In this document: piece by piece, positions 1 to 6,079 of the stretch
Numbering within the stretch: position 1 is the stretch's first letter
Layout: every line of letters starts with the position of its first letter
DNA from: JAWLCQ01 sp041687095
Lineage (GTDB): Bacteria; Planctomycetota; Phycisphaerae; SM23-33
Direction of reading: 5' to 3'
DNA: 14,679 bases
Assembly (NCBI GenBank): GCA_041687095.1
Contig: JAWLCQ010000128.1
Coordinates: forward strand, 1 to 14,679
Translations under genes and position numbers: made by a program
Notes under the pieces: generated by a model
Database searches by the model: none
Told to the model about the DNA's origin: nothing
What the model saw: the letters and a program-made list of their open reading frames with translations, nothing else

Positions 1-33
1 GGGTGGGGGGGGGGGGCGGGGGGGGGGGGGGGG
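1..33. repeat. Poly-G tract at left edge
   Basis: Thirty-one of the first 33 bases are G, interrupted only by T at 4 and C at 17. In the scpB frame this reads as proline codons, so the coding phase is kept, which argues for a real proline-rich tail. A homopolymer at a sequence edge could also be a sequencing or assembly artefact. Confidence 0.8.
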
Positions 34-925
34 CGCCCTCGCGGAGTTCCTGGGCGCGGGGCAGGTCGTCCAGCGACGCCAGGCCGAACGTCTCCAGGAA
101 CCGCCGGGTGGTACCGTACAGCATGGGTCGCCCGGGCACTTCAGCCCGGCCGACGATCTTGACGAGCTGTCGGTCCATGAGTCCGCGGAGCATTTCCCCG
201 CTGGCGACGCCGCGGATGGCCTCGATGTCGGCGCGGAGGATGGGCTGGCGGTAGGCGACGATGGCGAGGGTTTCGAGGGAGGCCTGGGAGAGCTTGGACT
301 CGCTCCGCTGGCGGAGGAGGCGGCGGAGGACGTCGTGGTACTGCGGGAGCGTGAGCATCTGGTAGCCCCCGGCGATCTTTTCGACGCGGAAGGCGGCCCC
401 GATCTGCTCGTAGCGTTCGTTGAGGAGGCGGATGGCGGCGGCGACGTCCTTCTGGGCGTGGAACTCGCCGACCTGGGCGATCTTGGCGGGGGGCAGGGGG
501 GAGTCGGTGGCGAAGAGGATGGCCTCGACGGTGGCGGCGGCTTCGGCGGTGAGGGCGGCGGGGGCGGCGGGCTCGTCGGTGTCGTCCGCCTCCTCCTCCC
601 TGGTGGTGTCGGCGGGCTCGGTGGGTTCGGACTCGCCGGCGGTGTCGGGGGTCTGGGGCTCCTTGGCGGTTTCGTCTGTCGCGGGCGTGTCTTCCTGGCC
701 TTCGCCGGTCTCGTCGGTGGTCTGCTCGTCCGGTTGCGCGTTATCGGCGGCGGCCGTGTCGGCGGTCTCGGGGGCCTGTTCCTCAACGGGCTCGGTGTCG
801 GGGGCCTGGGCGGGTTCCGCGTTCGTGTCGGGCGTATCGGGGGCGGGCGCATCGTCCGCCGGCGAGGTCCCCTGCGGGTCCTGTTCCTGCGGGTCGTCCG
901 GGTTGGTCTTCGTGGTGTCCTGCAT
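1..925 (-). CDS. scpB: ScpB, segregation and condensation protein B (3' end cut by window)
   Basis: ScpB joins ScpA and SMC in the bacterial condensin that compacts and segregates the chromosome, acting as paired winged-helix domains in the cytoplasm. The reading frame from ATG at 925 gives 308 codons without a stop before the left edge. Residues about 125-290 carry the family core: EAILFATDSPL, a stretch ending SLETLAIVAYRQPILR with the typical ADIEAIRGV continuation, and the C-terminal YGTTRRFLETFGLASLDDLP. Residues 1-124 are an unusual low-complexity extension rich in D, E, P, T and A; ScpB proteins are usually about 200 residues and lack it. The last visible codons are nine prolines and a threonine, written by the poly-G tract at the window start. 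No clear Shine-Dalgarno precedes ATG 925, so a downstream start is possible, but no better one is obvious. Family assignment is secure; the true C-terminus is not visible. Confidence 0.93.
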   Translation of the reverse strand, partial: MQDTTKTNPDDPQEQDPQGTSPADDAPAPDTPDTNAEPAQAPDTEPVEEQAPETADTAAADNAQPDEQTTDETGEGQEDTPATDETAKEPQTPDTAGESEPTEPADTTREEEADDTDEPAAPAALTAEAAATVEAILFATDSPLPPAKIAQVGEFHAQKDVAAAIRLLNERYEQIGAAFRVEKIAGGYQMLTLPQYHDVLRRLLRQRSESKLSQASLETLAIVAYRQPILRADIEAIRGVASGEMLRGLMDRQLVKIVGRAEVPGRPMLYGTTRRFLETFGLASLDDLPRAQELREGAPPPPPPPPPT

Positions 926-1009
926 GGGGCACAGGATACGCAAAGAGCGGCGGGGAGGGAAGCGGGATTGCGGATCGGGGGCTCGAAGAATGGGCGGTGG
1001 GGCGGGGGG

Positions 1010-1054
1010 ATGGACAGGATGGACCGCATGGACCGCGTGGACCGGATGGACGGG
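1010..1054. repeat. Nonamer tandem array (ATGGACCGC type)
   Basis: Five 9 bp units in a row: ATGGACAGG, ATGGACCGC, ATGGACCGC, GTGGACCGG, ATGGACGGG. The period is exactly nine and the core TGGAC is invariant. It lies 85 bp upstream of the scpB start, within that gene's probable 5' region. Confidence 0.85.
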
Positions 1055-1095
1055 GGCAGGCGCCTCTCGACGGGGAAGGCCCTGACCCGGGTCCT

Positions 1096-1122
1096 CCCAC
1101 GGGACAGACAGCGTCCCGTGGG
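1096..1122. repeat. Perfect 10 bp stem-loop
   Basis: CCCACGGGAC (1096-1105), loop AGACAGC, GTCCCGTGGG (1113-1122). No T-run follows on either strand, so it is not a classical intrinsic terminator. It sits about 130 bp beyond the stop of the FAH-family gene and could act as a 3' stabiliser or be a mobile palindrome. Confidence 0.7.
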
Positions 1123-1154
1123 CTTTGCCCCTTGGCAGGCGCTGTTGCTTCTTC

Positions 1155-1256
1155 TGGTTCCTGTTCCCGGTTCCTGGTCTCCGACGGTTGCCTGTTCCCG
1201 GTTCCCCGGTTCCTGGTTCCCCGGTTCCTCGCCTAGTCTCTATTCCCTATTCCCTA
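1155..1256. repeat. Heptamer array starting at the FAH-family stop codon
   Basis: Read on the minus strand from 1256 the sequence runs TAGGGAA, TAGGGAA, TAGAGAC, TAGGCGA and then degenerate units of the GGGAACC/AGGAACC type down to about 1155. The first TAG is the stop codon of the upstream gene, so the array begins at the last base triplet of the coding region. Some units are 8 bp, so the phase slips once or twice. Confidence 0.75.
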
Positions 1257-2195
1257 GTGCCTCGTCCCTTCGCACGGCCGGTAGAAGTCGGTGGGCCTCG
1301 CGCCGAGCGTGTTGGTGAGTTCGCCGATGCGGTCGATGCGGCAGGTGACGGTGTCGCCCGCCCGCAGGAGCTTGCCCGTCGCCTTGCCCACGCCCGAGGG
1401 CGTGCCGGTGGCGATGACGTCCCCGGGCGCCAGCGTCATCAGGTGCGAGCAGAACGAGACGATCTGGTCGATCGTGTGGATCATGTTGCGGGTGGTGTCG
1501 TCCTGGCGGACCTCCCCGTTGACGGTGAGCGTCAGGCGCAGGTCGTGCGGGTCGGGGATCTCGTCGGCGGTGACGAGCACCGGGCCCAGCGGGCAGAACG
1601 CGTCCGCCCACTTGCCGTGCAGCCAGTCGAAGAAGGCGTCCTTGTCCCGCGGAAGGCGGCCGTCGGAGTGGGTGCAGCGGCGGGCGGAGATGTCGTTGGC
1701 GATGGTGTACCCGAAGACGTGCCCGCGGGCGGCCTCGGGGGGCACGCACTTGGCGGTGCGGCCGATGACGACGGCGAGTTCGATCTCGTGGTCGATCTCG
1801 TCGCTGAAGGTTGGCCAGGGGATCTCGTCGTGGGGGGCGGCGACGGCGGTGGTGGGCATGAGGAACGGGCGGGGGGTGGTGGTATGGCGGGGGTCGTCAG
1901 GCATGCCGCTGTCGCGCTGGAACTCGCGGTGGTGCTCGACGTAGTTGACGGCGAGGCCGAGGAGCTTGGGCGGTTGGGGCAGGGGGGCGAGGAGGCGGAC
2001 CTCGCTGAGCGGAAGGAAGGAGCGGGCGGACGCGGCGAGCGAGGCGACGGTGGCCAGCGCGTCGGGCCCGGCCTGCAGCAGACCCAGCAGGTCCCGCGGG
2101 CCCTGGGGGAACATCGAGGGGATATCCCGCAGGCCCTCGTCGGTGACGATGCCATAGGACTCGATCCCGTCGCGGCGGTAGGTGGCGAGTTTCAT
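1254..2195 (-). CDS. Fumarylacetoacetate hydrolase (FAH) family protein
   Basis: 313 residues. FAH-family enzymes use a divalent metal to cleave, hydrate, isomerise or decarboxylate small 2-keto acids such as acylpyruvates, oxaloacetate or ring-cleavage products, in the cytoplasm. Family signatures in order: GLAVNYVEHHREF (about 80-92), DHEIELAVVIG with the metal-binding Glu pair E137/E139, GYTIANDISARR with D168, FCPLGPVLVT (about 200-209), NGEVRQDDTTRNMI (226-239) and LAPGDVIATGTPSGVG (255-270). A loop around residues 173-197 is longer than in minimal members. ATG 2195 was chosen over the upstream ATG at 2231 because it gives the usual MKLATYRRDG-like N-terminus and has a GGAG seven bases upstream; the upstream extension is repeat-derived. 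It stands alone between two repeat-rich spacers, so context does not give a substrate. The exact reaction cannot be told from sequence. Confidence 0.93.
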   Translation of the reverse strand: MKLATYRRDGIESYGIVTDEGLRDIPSMFPQGPRDLLGLLQAGPDALATVASLAASARSFLPLSEVRLLAPLPQPPKLLGLAVNYVEHHREFQRDSGMPDDPRHTTTPRPFLMPTTAVAAPHDEIPWPTFSDEIDHEIELAVVIGRTAKCVPPEAARGHVFGYTIANDISARRCTHSDGRLPRDKDAFFDWLHGKWADAFCPLGPVLVTADEIPDPHDLRLTLTVNGEVRQDDTTRNMIHTIDQIVSFCSHLMTLAPGDVIATGTPSGVGKATGKLLRAGDTVTCRIDRIGELTNTLGARPTDFYRPCEGTRH

Positions 2196-2202
2196 TGTTG
2201 GA

Positions 2203-2206
2203 CTCC
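2203..2206 (-). promoter_or_regulatory. Ribosome binding site of the FAH-family gene
   Basis: GGAG on the minus strand, seven bases before ATG 2195. It decides this start over the in-frame ATG at 2231. Confidence 0.6.
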
Positions 2207-2228
2207 GGGGGGGGGGAGGAGCGGTCGG

Positions 2229-2277
2229 CAATCAGCAATCAGCTATCAGCAATCAGCTATCAGCTATCAGCAGTCAG
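2229..2277. repeat. Seven-unit heptamer array (CWATCAG type)
   Basis: Exact 7 bp period over 49 bp: CAATCAG, CAATCAG, CTATCAG, CAATCAG, CTATCAG, CTATCAG, CAGTCAG. Units vary mainly at positions 2 and 3 while the TCAG end is constant. The nearby stretch 2293-2306, which reads CTGATAC CAGATAC on the minus strand, looks like two further diverged units. The array lies 34 bp upstream of the FAH-family start codon. Confidence 0.9.
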
Positions 2278-2353
2278 CTTATGGCGTTGGGGTATCTGGT
2301 ATCAGGTGGAGGCGCGGTTCTCAATGGTCTTTTCGGGCGGGGGATCGCAGCGG

Positions 2354-2533
2354 GAACCCCTCTCCCCTCGGGGAGAGGTGCCCGAGCGCAGCGAGGGCGG
2401 TGAGGGGGCCCTTCCACATCAACACGGCTGCGAACTCGCCGACAGCCTGTCTGCCCAGGTCGGGGCCAACCGTCTGGAAGGCCCCCCTCATCTGTCGCTG
2501 CGCGACATCTTCTCCCCCGGGGGAGAAGGGTTG
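2354..2533. mobile_element. MITE-like snap-back element, about 180 bp, ends are palindromes
   Basis: Each end is a 20 bp palindrome preceded by AACC: CCTCTCCCCTCGGGGAGAGG at 2359-2378 and, inverted, CTTCTCCCCCGGGGGAGAAG at 2509-2528 followed by GGTT. The inverted similarity continues inward: GCGCAGCGA near 2387 matches its reverse complement near 2495, and GAGGGGGCCCTTCCA near 2402 matches TGGAAGGCCCCCCTC near 2475-2490. The two arms are therefore imperfect inverted repeats of about 60 bp around a centre of about 55 bp. There is no coding sequence. The architecture fits a non-autonomous mobile or folded-RNA element; no target-site duplication is obvious. Confidence 0.65.
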
Positions 2534-2544
2534 AAGCGCTCGCT

Positions 2545-2775
2545 TCCGGTCTCCAGTTCCCTGTTCCTGGCTCCTGGCTTGCCTGCGCTTCGGAAAAGGG
2601 GACAGGCACCTGCGCGGCGAAGGACGTGCCGCTCCGGAGCCAGTCCCCTTTTCCTGGTTCCCGGCTCCCGGTTCCCGGCTCCCGGTTCCCGGCTCCCGGT
2701 TCCCGGCTCCCGGTTCCTGGTTCCTGGTTCCCTTTTCCTGGTTCCCGGCTCCTGGTCTCCGGTTCGCGCTTCCTA
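2545..2775. repeat. Heptamer array (GGGAACC/GGGAGCC type) abutting the asnB stop codon
   Basis: Read on the minus strand from 2775, the asnB stop TAG is the first triplet of TAGGAAG, CGCGAAC, CGGAGAC, CAGGAGC, CGGGAAC, CAGGAAA, AGGGAAC, CAGGAAC, CAGGAAC, CGGGAGC, CGGGAAC and so on, with a strict 7 bp step down to about 2655. The series resumes at 2590-2545 after a REP-like palindrome, which appears to have inserted into the array. The even alternation of CGGGAGC and CGGGAAC suggests 14 bp units formed by duplication of two heptamers. Confidence 0.85.
2592..2654. repeat. REP-like palindrome, family A (copy 1)
   Basis: Arms 2592-2618 and 2628-2654 are inverted repeats of 27 bp with four mismatches. 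The left arm starts GGAAAAGGGGACAGGC and the right arm ends GCCAGTCCCCTTTTCC. The same design recurs at 5973-6043 in the opposite orientation. REP elements of this kind are known to be spread by RAYT transposases; no RAYT gene is in the window. Confidence 0.8.
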
Positions 2776-4284
2776 CGCCGTCAGCGCGTCGGGTTCGGGG
2801 CGGTGGGCCCAGCGGGCGACGTTGGACAGGATGACGTCGGATCCGTCGTACGCCTCGTGGAGGAGCTTGTAGTAGACGCGCTCCTCGTGGGAGCGGAGCT
2901 GGGCGGAGGCGGGGAAGGCGGCGGGGTCGTCGCAGGGGCCAAACCGCTCCAGGCCCGTCGCCAGCAGGTCCACCGTTCCGCTGCCCTCGTCGAACTGCTC
3001 CTTGCCCCGCCAGACGATCTCGTCGGGCAGCAGGTCCTCGCAGGCCTTGCGGAGGATCCACTTCTCCACCACGCGCCCGGTCCCGTCGTCGAAGAGCTTG
3101 CAGGGCCCGGGGACGGTCTGGGCGAGTTCGATCATGTCGGTGTCGAGGAAGGGCACGCGGCCCTCGAGGGAGTGGGCCATCGTCAGGCGGTCCACGCGCT
3201 GGAGGTTGACGTTGTGCAGCGAGGCGACGGAACGGCGGAGTTCGTCGTTGAGGCGGTCGCCGTAGTCCGTCTGGCGGTAGTAGGCGTACCCGGCGAAGAG
3301 TTCGTCGGCGCCCTCGCCGGTGAGGATGACCTTCACGTACTGCGACGCGAGGCGGGACGTGAAGTAGCACGGGATCGCCGAGCGCACCAGGTCCTGATCG
3401 AACGACTCGAGGTGGAAGACGATCTGGGGCAGCGCTTCGAGGACCTCCTGGCGGGTGAAGACGTACTCGTGGTGGTCGCTGCCGATGTGGTCGGCGACGA
3501 CGCGGGCGGCCGCCAGGTCCCGCGAGCCCTCCACGCCCACCGAGAAGGTGTGCAGGCGCCCCAGTTCGCGCTTGGCGATGGCGGCGATGAGGGAGCTGTC
3601 GAGCCCGCCCGACAGGAACGCCCCCACGGGCACGTCGCTCATGAGGCGCTTGATCACAGAGCGCTCGAGCGTCGCGCGGACGCGGCGGAGGTGCTCGTCG
3701 AGCGGGCGGTCCTCCACCTCCACGTGGGGCACCTGGTAGTATCGCCTGGACCCCAGGCGCGAGTGGAACCACGTTCCGGGCGGGAACTCGCGGACGTCCG
3801 TCGCCACGCCCGCCAGGGCCTTGAGTTCCGAGGCGAAGACCCGGTCCTGCCCCCGCCGCCCGAAGTACAGGGGCTTGATCCCGATGGGGTCGCGGGCGAC
3901 GTAGAGGTCGTCCCCGTCGGCGAGGGCGAAGGCGAACATCCCATCGAGCTTCGTCGCGGCGTCCTGGGCGCACTGCTCGTAGAGGTGCAGGGCGCTTTCG
4001 GTGTCGCTGCGGGTGCGGAGGGTGTGACGCTTCGCGAGTTGCGGGCGGAGGGTCGGGAAGTTGTAGATCTCCCCGTTACCGACGATCGCCCGTTTCCCGT
4101 CGCCCGAGAGGATCGGCTGGTCCCCGCCCTCGGGGTCCATGATGGACAGGCGGCGATGGCCGAGCGTCCCGCGCGGAGCGCGGAACATCCCGTGGGCGTC
4201 GGGCCCGCGGTGGACGAGGCGGCGCATCATCTCGGCGACCAGTTCGGTGTCCGTCGTTCCCCAGATTCCGGTGATCCCACACAT
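2773..4284 (-). CDS. asnB: Asparagine synthetase, glutamine-hydrolysing (AsnB type)
   Basis: 503 residues. The enzyme uses ATP and glutamine-derived ammonia to convert aspartate to asparagine in the cytoplasm. The N-terminal class II glutamine amidotransferase domain (1-200) begins MCGITGIWG with the nucleophile Cys2 and has RGPDAHG (27-32), HRRLSIMD (43-50), GNGEIYNF (69-76) and SDTESALHLYEQ (93-104), the glutamine-binding set. The synthetase domain has the ATP-binding SGGLDSS loop (225-231), LTGEGADELFAGYAYY (321-336) and MAHSLEGRVPFLD near 385-400. Both halves keep their key residues. The start follows AAAGGA at eight-base spacing and lies 18 bp after the MarC-family stop, so it is the last gene of that cluster. 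A close relative, the amidotransferase of N-acetylglutaminylglutamine amide (osmolyte) synthesis, is an alternative given the osmoprotectant neighbours, but its usual partner ligase is absent, so AsnB is preferred. Confidence 0.92.
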   Translation of the reverse strand: MCGITGIWGTTDTELVAEMMRRLVHRGPDAHGMFRAPRGTLGHRRLSIMDPEGGDQPILSGDGKRAIVGNGEIYNFPTLRPQLAKRHTLRTRSDTESALHLYEQCAQDAATKLDGMFAFALADGDDLYVARDPIGIKPLYFGRRGQDRVFASELKALAGVATDVREFPPGTWFHSRLGSRRYYQVPHVEVEDRPLDEHLRRVRATLERSVIKRLMSDVPVGAFLSGGLDSSLIAAIAKRELGRLHTFSVGVEGSRDLAAARVVADHIGSDHHEYVFTRQEVLEALPQIVFHLESFDQDLVRSAIPCYFTSRLASQYVKVILTGEGADELFAGYAYYRQTDYGDRLNDELRRSVASLHNVNLQRVDRLTMAHSLEGRVPFLDTDMIELAQTVPGPCKLFDDGTGRVVEKWILRKACEDLLPDEIVWRGKEQFDEGSGTVDLLATGLERFGPCDDPAAFPASAQLRSHEERVYYKLLHEAYDGSDVILSNVARWAHRPEPDALTA

Positions 4285-4302
4285 GGGTGCGTCCTTTCTG
4301 TA

Positions 4303-4914
4303 CTAGGAGCCCGCCCACAGATCGCGGATGCCCGAGACGATCATCTCGGTGGAGATGGCCCCGATGAGCAGCCCGTTGATGCGGACGAGGATGTTGACGT
4401 AGCGGTCGAAGACCCGCTCCCGAGCCTTGCGCATGGTGTCGCGGAGGAGCTTGAAGGTCAGAATGACCGCGAAACTCACCACGATGCCCACCCCCAGGAT
4501 GAGCAGGGCGGTGGGGGTGGGGTTCTGCTTGCCGGTGAGGATGGACTGCGTGATCGTCCCGCCCCCGATCATGAACGGCAGGGCGATGACGGAGGGCAGC
4601 TCGTCGAGCGATCCGCGGAGCATCTCGGCGGTGCGATACCCGCGGACGACGTAGTTGTAGCCCACGATGAAGAAGATCACGCCCCCGAAGACCCGCATGG
4701 CCTGCGGGGAGATGCGGAGGAAGTCGTTGAGCAGGGGCTCCCCGCTCCAGGCGAACAGGGCGAAGACCGCCCAGGAGATCAGGCACGCCCGCACCAGCAC
4801 CCAGGCGAACGTGCGGGTGTCCAGGTCCTCCATCACCCCCGTCAGGTACAGGCACAGGGCGAAGGGGTTGAGGATCGCCAGGAACGGGATCAGCGATGCC
4901 AGGAACTCGCGCAT
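4303..4914 (-). CDS. MarC (UPF0056) family integral membrane protein
   Basis: 203 residues with about six hydrophobic segments (roughly 5-27, 38-57, 73-92, 108-127, 133-156 and 180-198). The order of features matches the MarC family: an N-terminal LIPFLAILNPFALCLYL helix with the conserved NP, a central RVFGGVIFFIVGYNYVV segment, and LPFMIGGGTITQSIL in the place of the family's P-L-x-x-G-P-G-x-I motif. The function of MarC proteins is not established; an early link to antibiotic resistance was not upheld. The start is only three bases after the stop of the substrate-binding protein gene and is preceded by GGAGG inside that gene, so translation is probably coupled. Position between a betaine binding protein and asnB suggests co-transcription, but a transport role here is only a guess. 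Confidence 0.8.
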   Translation of the reverse strand: MREFLASLIPFLAILNPFALCLYLTGVMEDLDTRTFAWVLVRACLISWAVFALFAWSGEPLLNDFLRISPQAMRVFGGVIFFIVGYNYVVRGYRTAEMLRGSLDELPSVIALPFMIGGGTITQSILTGKQNPTPTALLILGVGIVVSFAVILTFKLLRDTMRKARERVFDRYVNILVRINGLLIGAISTEMIVSGIRDLWAGS

Positions 4915-4917
4915 GGG

Positions 4918-5865
4918 CTACGGCGCCTCCGCGGGGACGAGGCCCCGCTCGACGAGGAACGCGCGGGCGACGTCGGCGGGGTCCTGTTGACGTTCGTCGA
5001 CCTGGTAGTTCAGCTCGGCCATGCGGGCGTTGGTGAGGGTCCCGGCGAGCTTCTGCAGCAGGGGCTCAAGCTCGGGGTGCCGTTCGAGCGTTTCGCTGCG
5101 GAGGAGCGGGCAGGCGAAGTAGGGGGGGAAGGCGTGGCGGTCGTCGGTGAGGATTTGCAGGTCGTAGGCGGGGATGCGCCCGTCGGTGGCGAAGGCGCAG
5201 ATCACGTCGACCTCCTCGCCCTCGCACGCCGAGTACATCAGCCCCGAGTCCATCTGCCGCGGTTCGTCGGGGAACGACAGCCCGTAGACCCGCTGGAGCG
5301 CCTGGTATCCGTCGTCGCGGGTGAGGAACTCGGCGTTGAACCCGGCGGTGAGTTCCTCGGCCGCCTCGCCCCCCGCCTGGCGCTGGAGGTAGGCGGCGAG
5401 ATCGGACATCGTCGCGATCCCCAGCCGCTGGGCCTGCGCCTTGCGCATCGTGAGCGTGTAGGTGTTGTTGAACCCCAGCGGGCGCAGCCACCGCAGGGCG
5501 TACTCCCGGGGGAACACGTCGGAGACGACCGCGTAGCACTCGTCGGGGTCGGCGAGGGGCGGTCGGCCGAGGATGTTCACCAAGCCCGTGCCCGTGTACT
5601 CGACGTACGCGTCGAGGTCCCCGCCCCGCAGGCCCCCGAAGCAGATCATCGTCCCCCCGAGGAACAGGCGGCGCTCGACGGTGAGGCCGGTGTTCTCCTC
5701 GATGAGGATCGCCAGCAGGTTCCCCAGGATGCTCTGCTCGGTGAAGTCCTTCCCGCCGATGACGATGTCCGCCCGCTCGCCCGAGAAGGCGAACCACGCG
5801 ACGACGCCCCCGGCGAGAAGGGCGAGGGTGAGGGTGAGGACGAGGATCTTGCGGCCGTTGTTCAT
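4918..5865 (-). CDS. Osmoprotectant (glycine betaine/choline-type) ABC transporter substrate-binding protein
   Basis: 315 residues. An uncleaved anchor or signal peptide covers residues 7-27 with no lipobox cysteine, so the protein is probably tethered to or released outside the membrane. The mature region has the OpuAC/OpuCC fold signature: IVIGGKDFTEQSILGNLLAILIEE (34-57), LFLGGT (67-72), GGLRGGDLDAYVEYTGTG (77-94), and MSDLAAYL in the hinge region. These match binding proteins for quaternary amines such as glycine betaine, choline or carnitine rather than amino-acid binders. The start has a near-perfect AAGGAG eight bases upstream. It is separated from its permease gene by a 214 bp repeat-containing gap, which may allow separate expression, and is followed directly by the MarC-family gene. 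The ligand cannot be fixed without modelling the aromatic cage. Confidence 0.9.
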   Translation of the reverse strand: MNNGRKILVLTLTLALLAGGVVAWFAFSGERADIVIGGKDFTEQSILGNLLAILIEENTGLTVERRLFLGGTMICFGGLRGGDLDAYVEYTGTGLVNILGRPPLADPDECYAVVSDVFPREYALRWLRPLGFNNTYTLTMRKAQAQRLGIATMSDLAAYLQRQAGGEAAEELTAGFNAEFLTRDDGYQALQRVYGLSFPDEPRQMDSGLMYSACEGEEVDVICAFATDGRIPAYDLQILTDDRHAFPPYFACPLLRSETLERHPELEPLLQKLAGTLTNARMAELNYQVDERQQDPADVARAFLVERGLVPAEAP

Positions 5866-5872
5866 GGGTGCG

Positions 5873-5879
5873 TCTCCTT
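5873..5879 (-). promoter_or_regulatory. Strong ribosome binding site of the binding-protein gene
   Basis: AAGGAGA on the minus strand, seven bases before ATG 5865. The following bases GACGCACCC are also found before the asnB start, so both genes share the same immediate leader. It fixes the start and predicts high translation, as expected for a binding protein. Confidence 0.65.
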
Positions 5880-5894
5880 GTTCATTCGTAACCG

Positions 5895-5928
5895 TTCACG
5901 CCTTCGCAAACAGCAGCGAAGGCGTGAA
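5895..5928. repeat. Perfect 13 bp stem-loop upstream of the binding-protein gene
   Basis: TTCACGCCTTCGC (5895-5907), loop AAACAGCA, GCGAAGGCGTGAA (5916-5928). It overlaps the left terminal repeat and ends about 16 bases upstream of the binding-protein Shine-Dalgarno. In the mRNA it could protect the upstream transcript from exonucleases or set different levels of permease and binding protein, as REP sequences do in the maltose operon. No T-run follows. Confidence 0.75.
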
Positions 5929-5972
5929 GAAAGGGGTCCGCCGGGATCCGAAGGCGGGGTAGGCGCAGGGAG

Positions 5973-6043
5973 CCTCGAAAACGGGGACTGGCTCCGCAGC
6001 GGCATGCTTCTTGCCGCGCAGGTGCCTGTCCCCCTTTTCGAGG
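5973..6043. repeat. REP-like palindrome, family A (copy 2)
   Basis: Left arm CCTCGAAAACGGGGACTGGC pairs with right arm GCCTGTCCCCCTTTTCGAGG with few mismatches, and pairing continues inward through CGGC/GCCG. The GGGGACTGGCTCC and GGTGCCTGTCCCC blocks are the same as in copy 1 at 2592-2654 but inverted in orientation. Confidence 0.8.
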
Positions 6044-6079
6044 CGGCGCGGGGCTCCTCACCCGCACTCCTGTGAACGG

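Larger units (their letters stand above)
926..1253. other. Intergenic spacer between the FAH-family gene and scpB, filled with repeats
   Basis: No gene is supported in this 328 bp. It contains a nonamer array (1010-1054), a perfect 10 bp stem-loop (1096-1122) and a degenerate heptamer array (about 1155-1256). ORFs crossing it are low-complexity products of the repeats. No clear promoter for scpB is visible. Confidence 0.75.
2196..2772. other. Intergenic spacer between asnB and the FAH-family gene, composed largely of repeats
   Basis: No gene is supported in this 577 bp. From left to right it holds a CTGATAG-type heptamer array, a roughly 180 bp snap-back element, and a GGGAACC-type heptamer array interrupted by a REP-like palindrome. 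Open frames across it are compositional. A promoter for the FAH-family gene must lie here or be carried by one of the repeats. Confidence 0.75.

Noticed and set aside
1096..1122. Intrinsic terminator for the FAH-family gene
   Set aside because: The stem is perfect but no T-run follows on either strand, and it lies about 130 bp beyond the stop codon with a repeat array between.
1125..2534. A plus-strand frame of 469 codons opposite the FAH-family gene
   Set aside because: It begins in heptamer repeats, ends in the MITE-like element and is antisense to a clear FAH-family gene.
2229..2775. CRISPR array
   Set aside because: The repeats are 7 bp and directly adjacent, with no unique spacers and no cas genes.
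4303..4914. Antibiotic-resistance function for the MarC-family protein
   Set aside because: The name is historical; a resistance role for MarC proteins was not supported by later work and nothing in the context suggests it.
2626..6075. A plus-strand open frame of 1149 codons
   Set aside because: It is antisense to asnB, the MarC-family gene and the binding-protein gene, all with clear family motifs. Its product is low-complexity and has no recognisable domain; long antisense frames are expected at this GC content.
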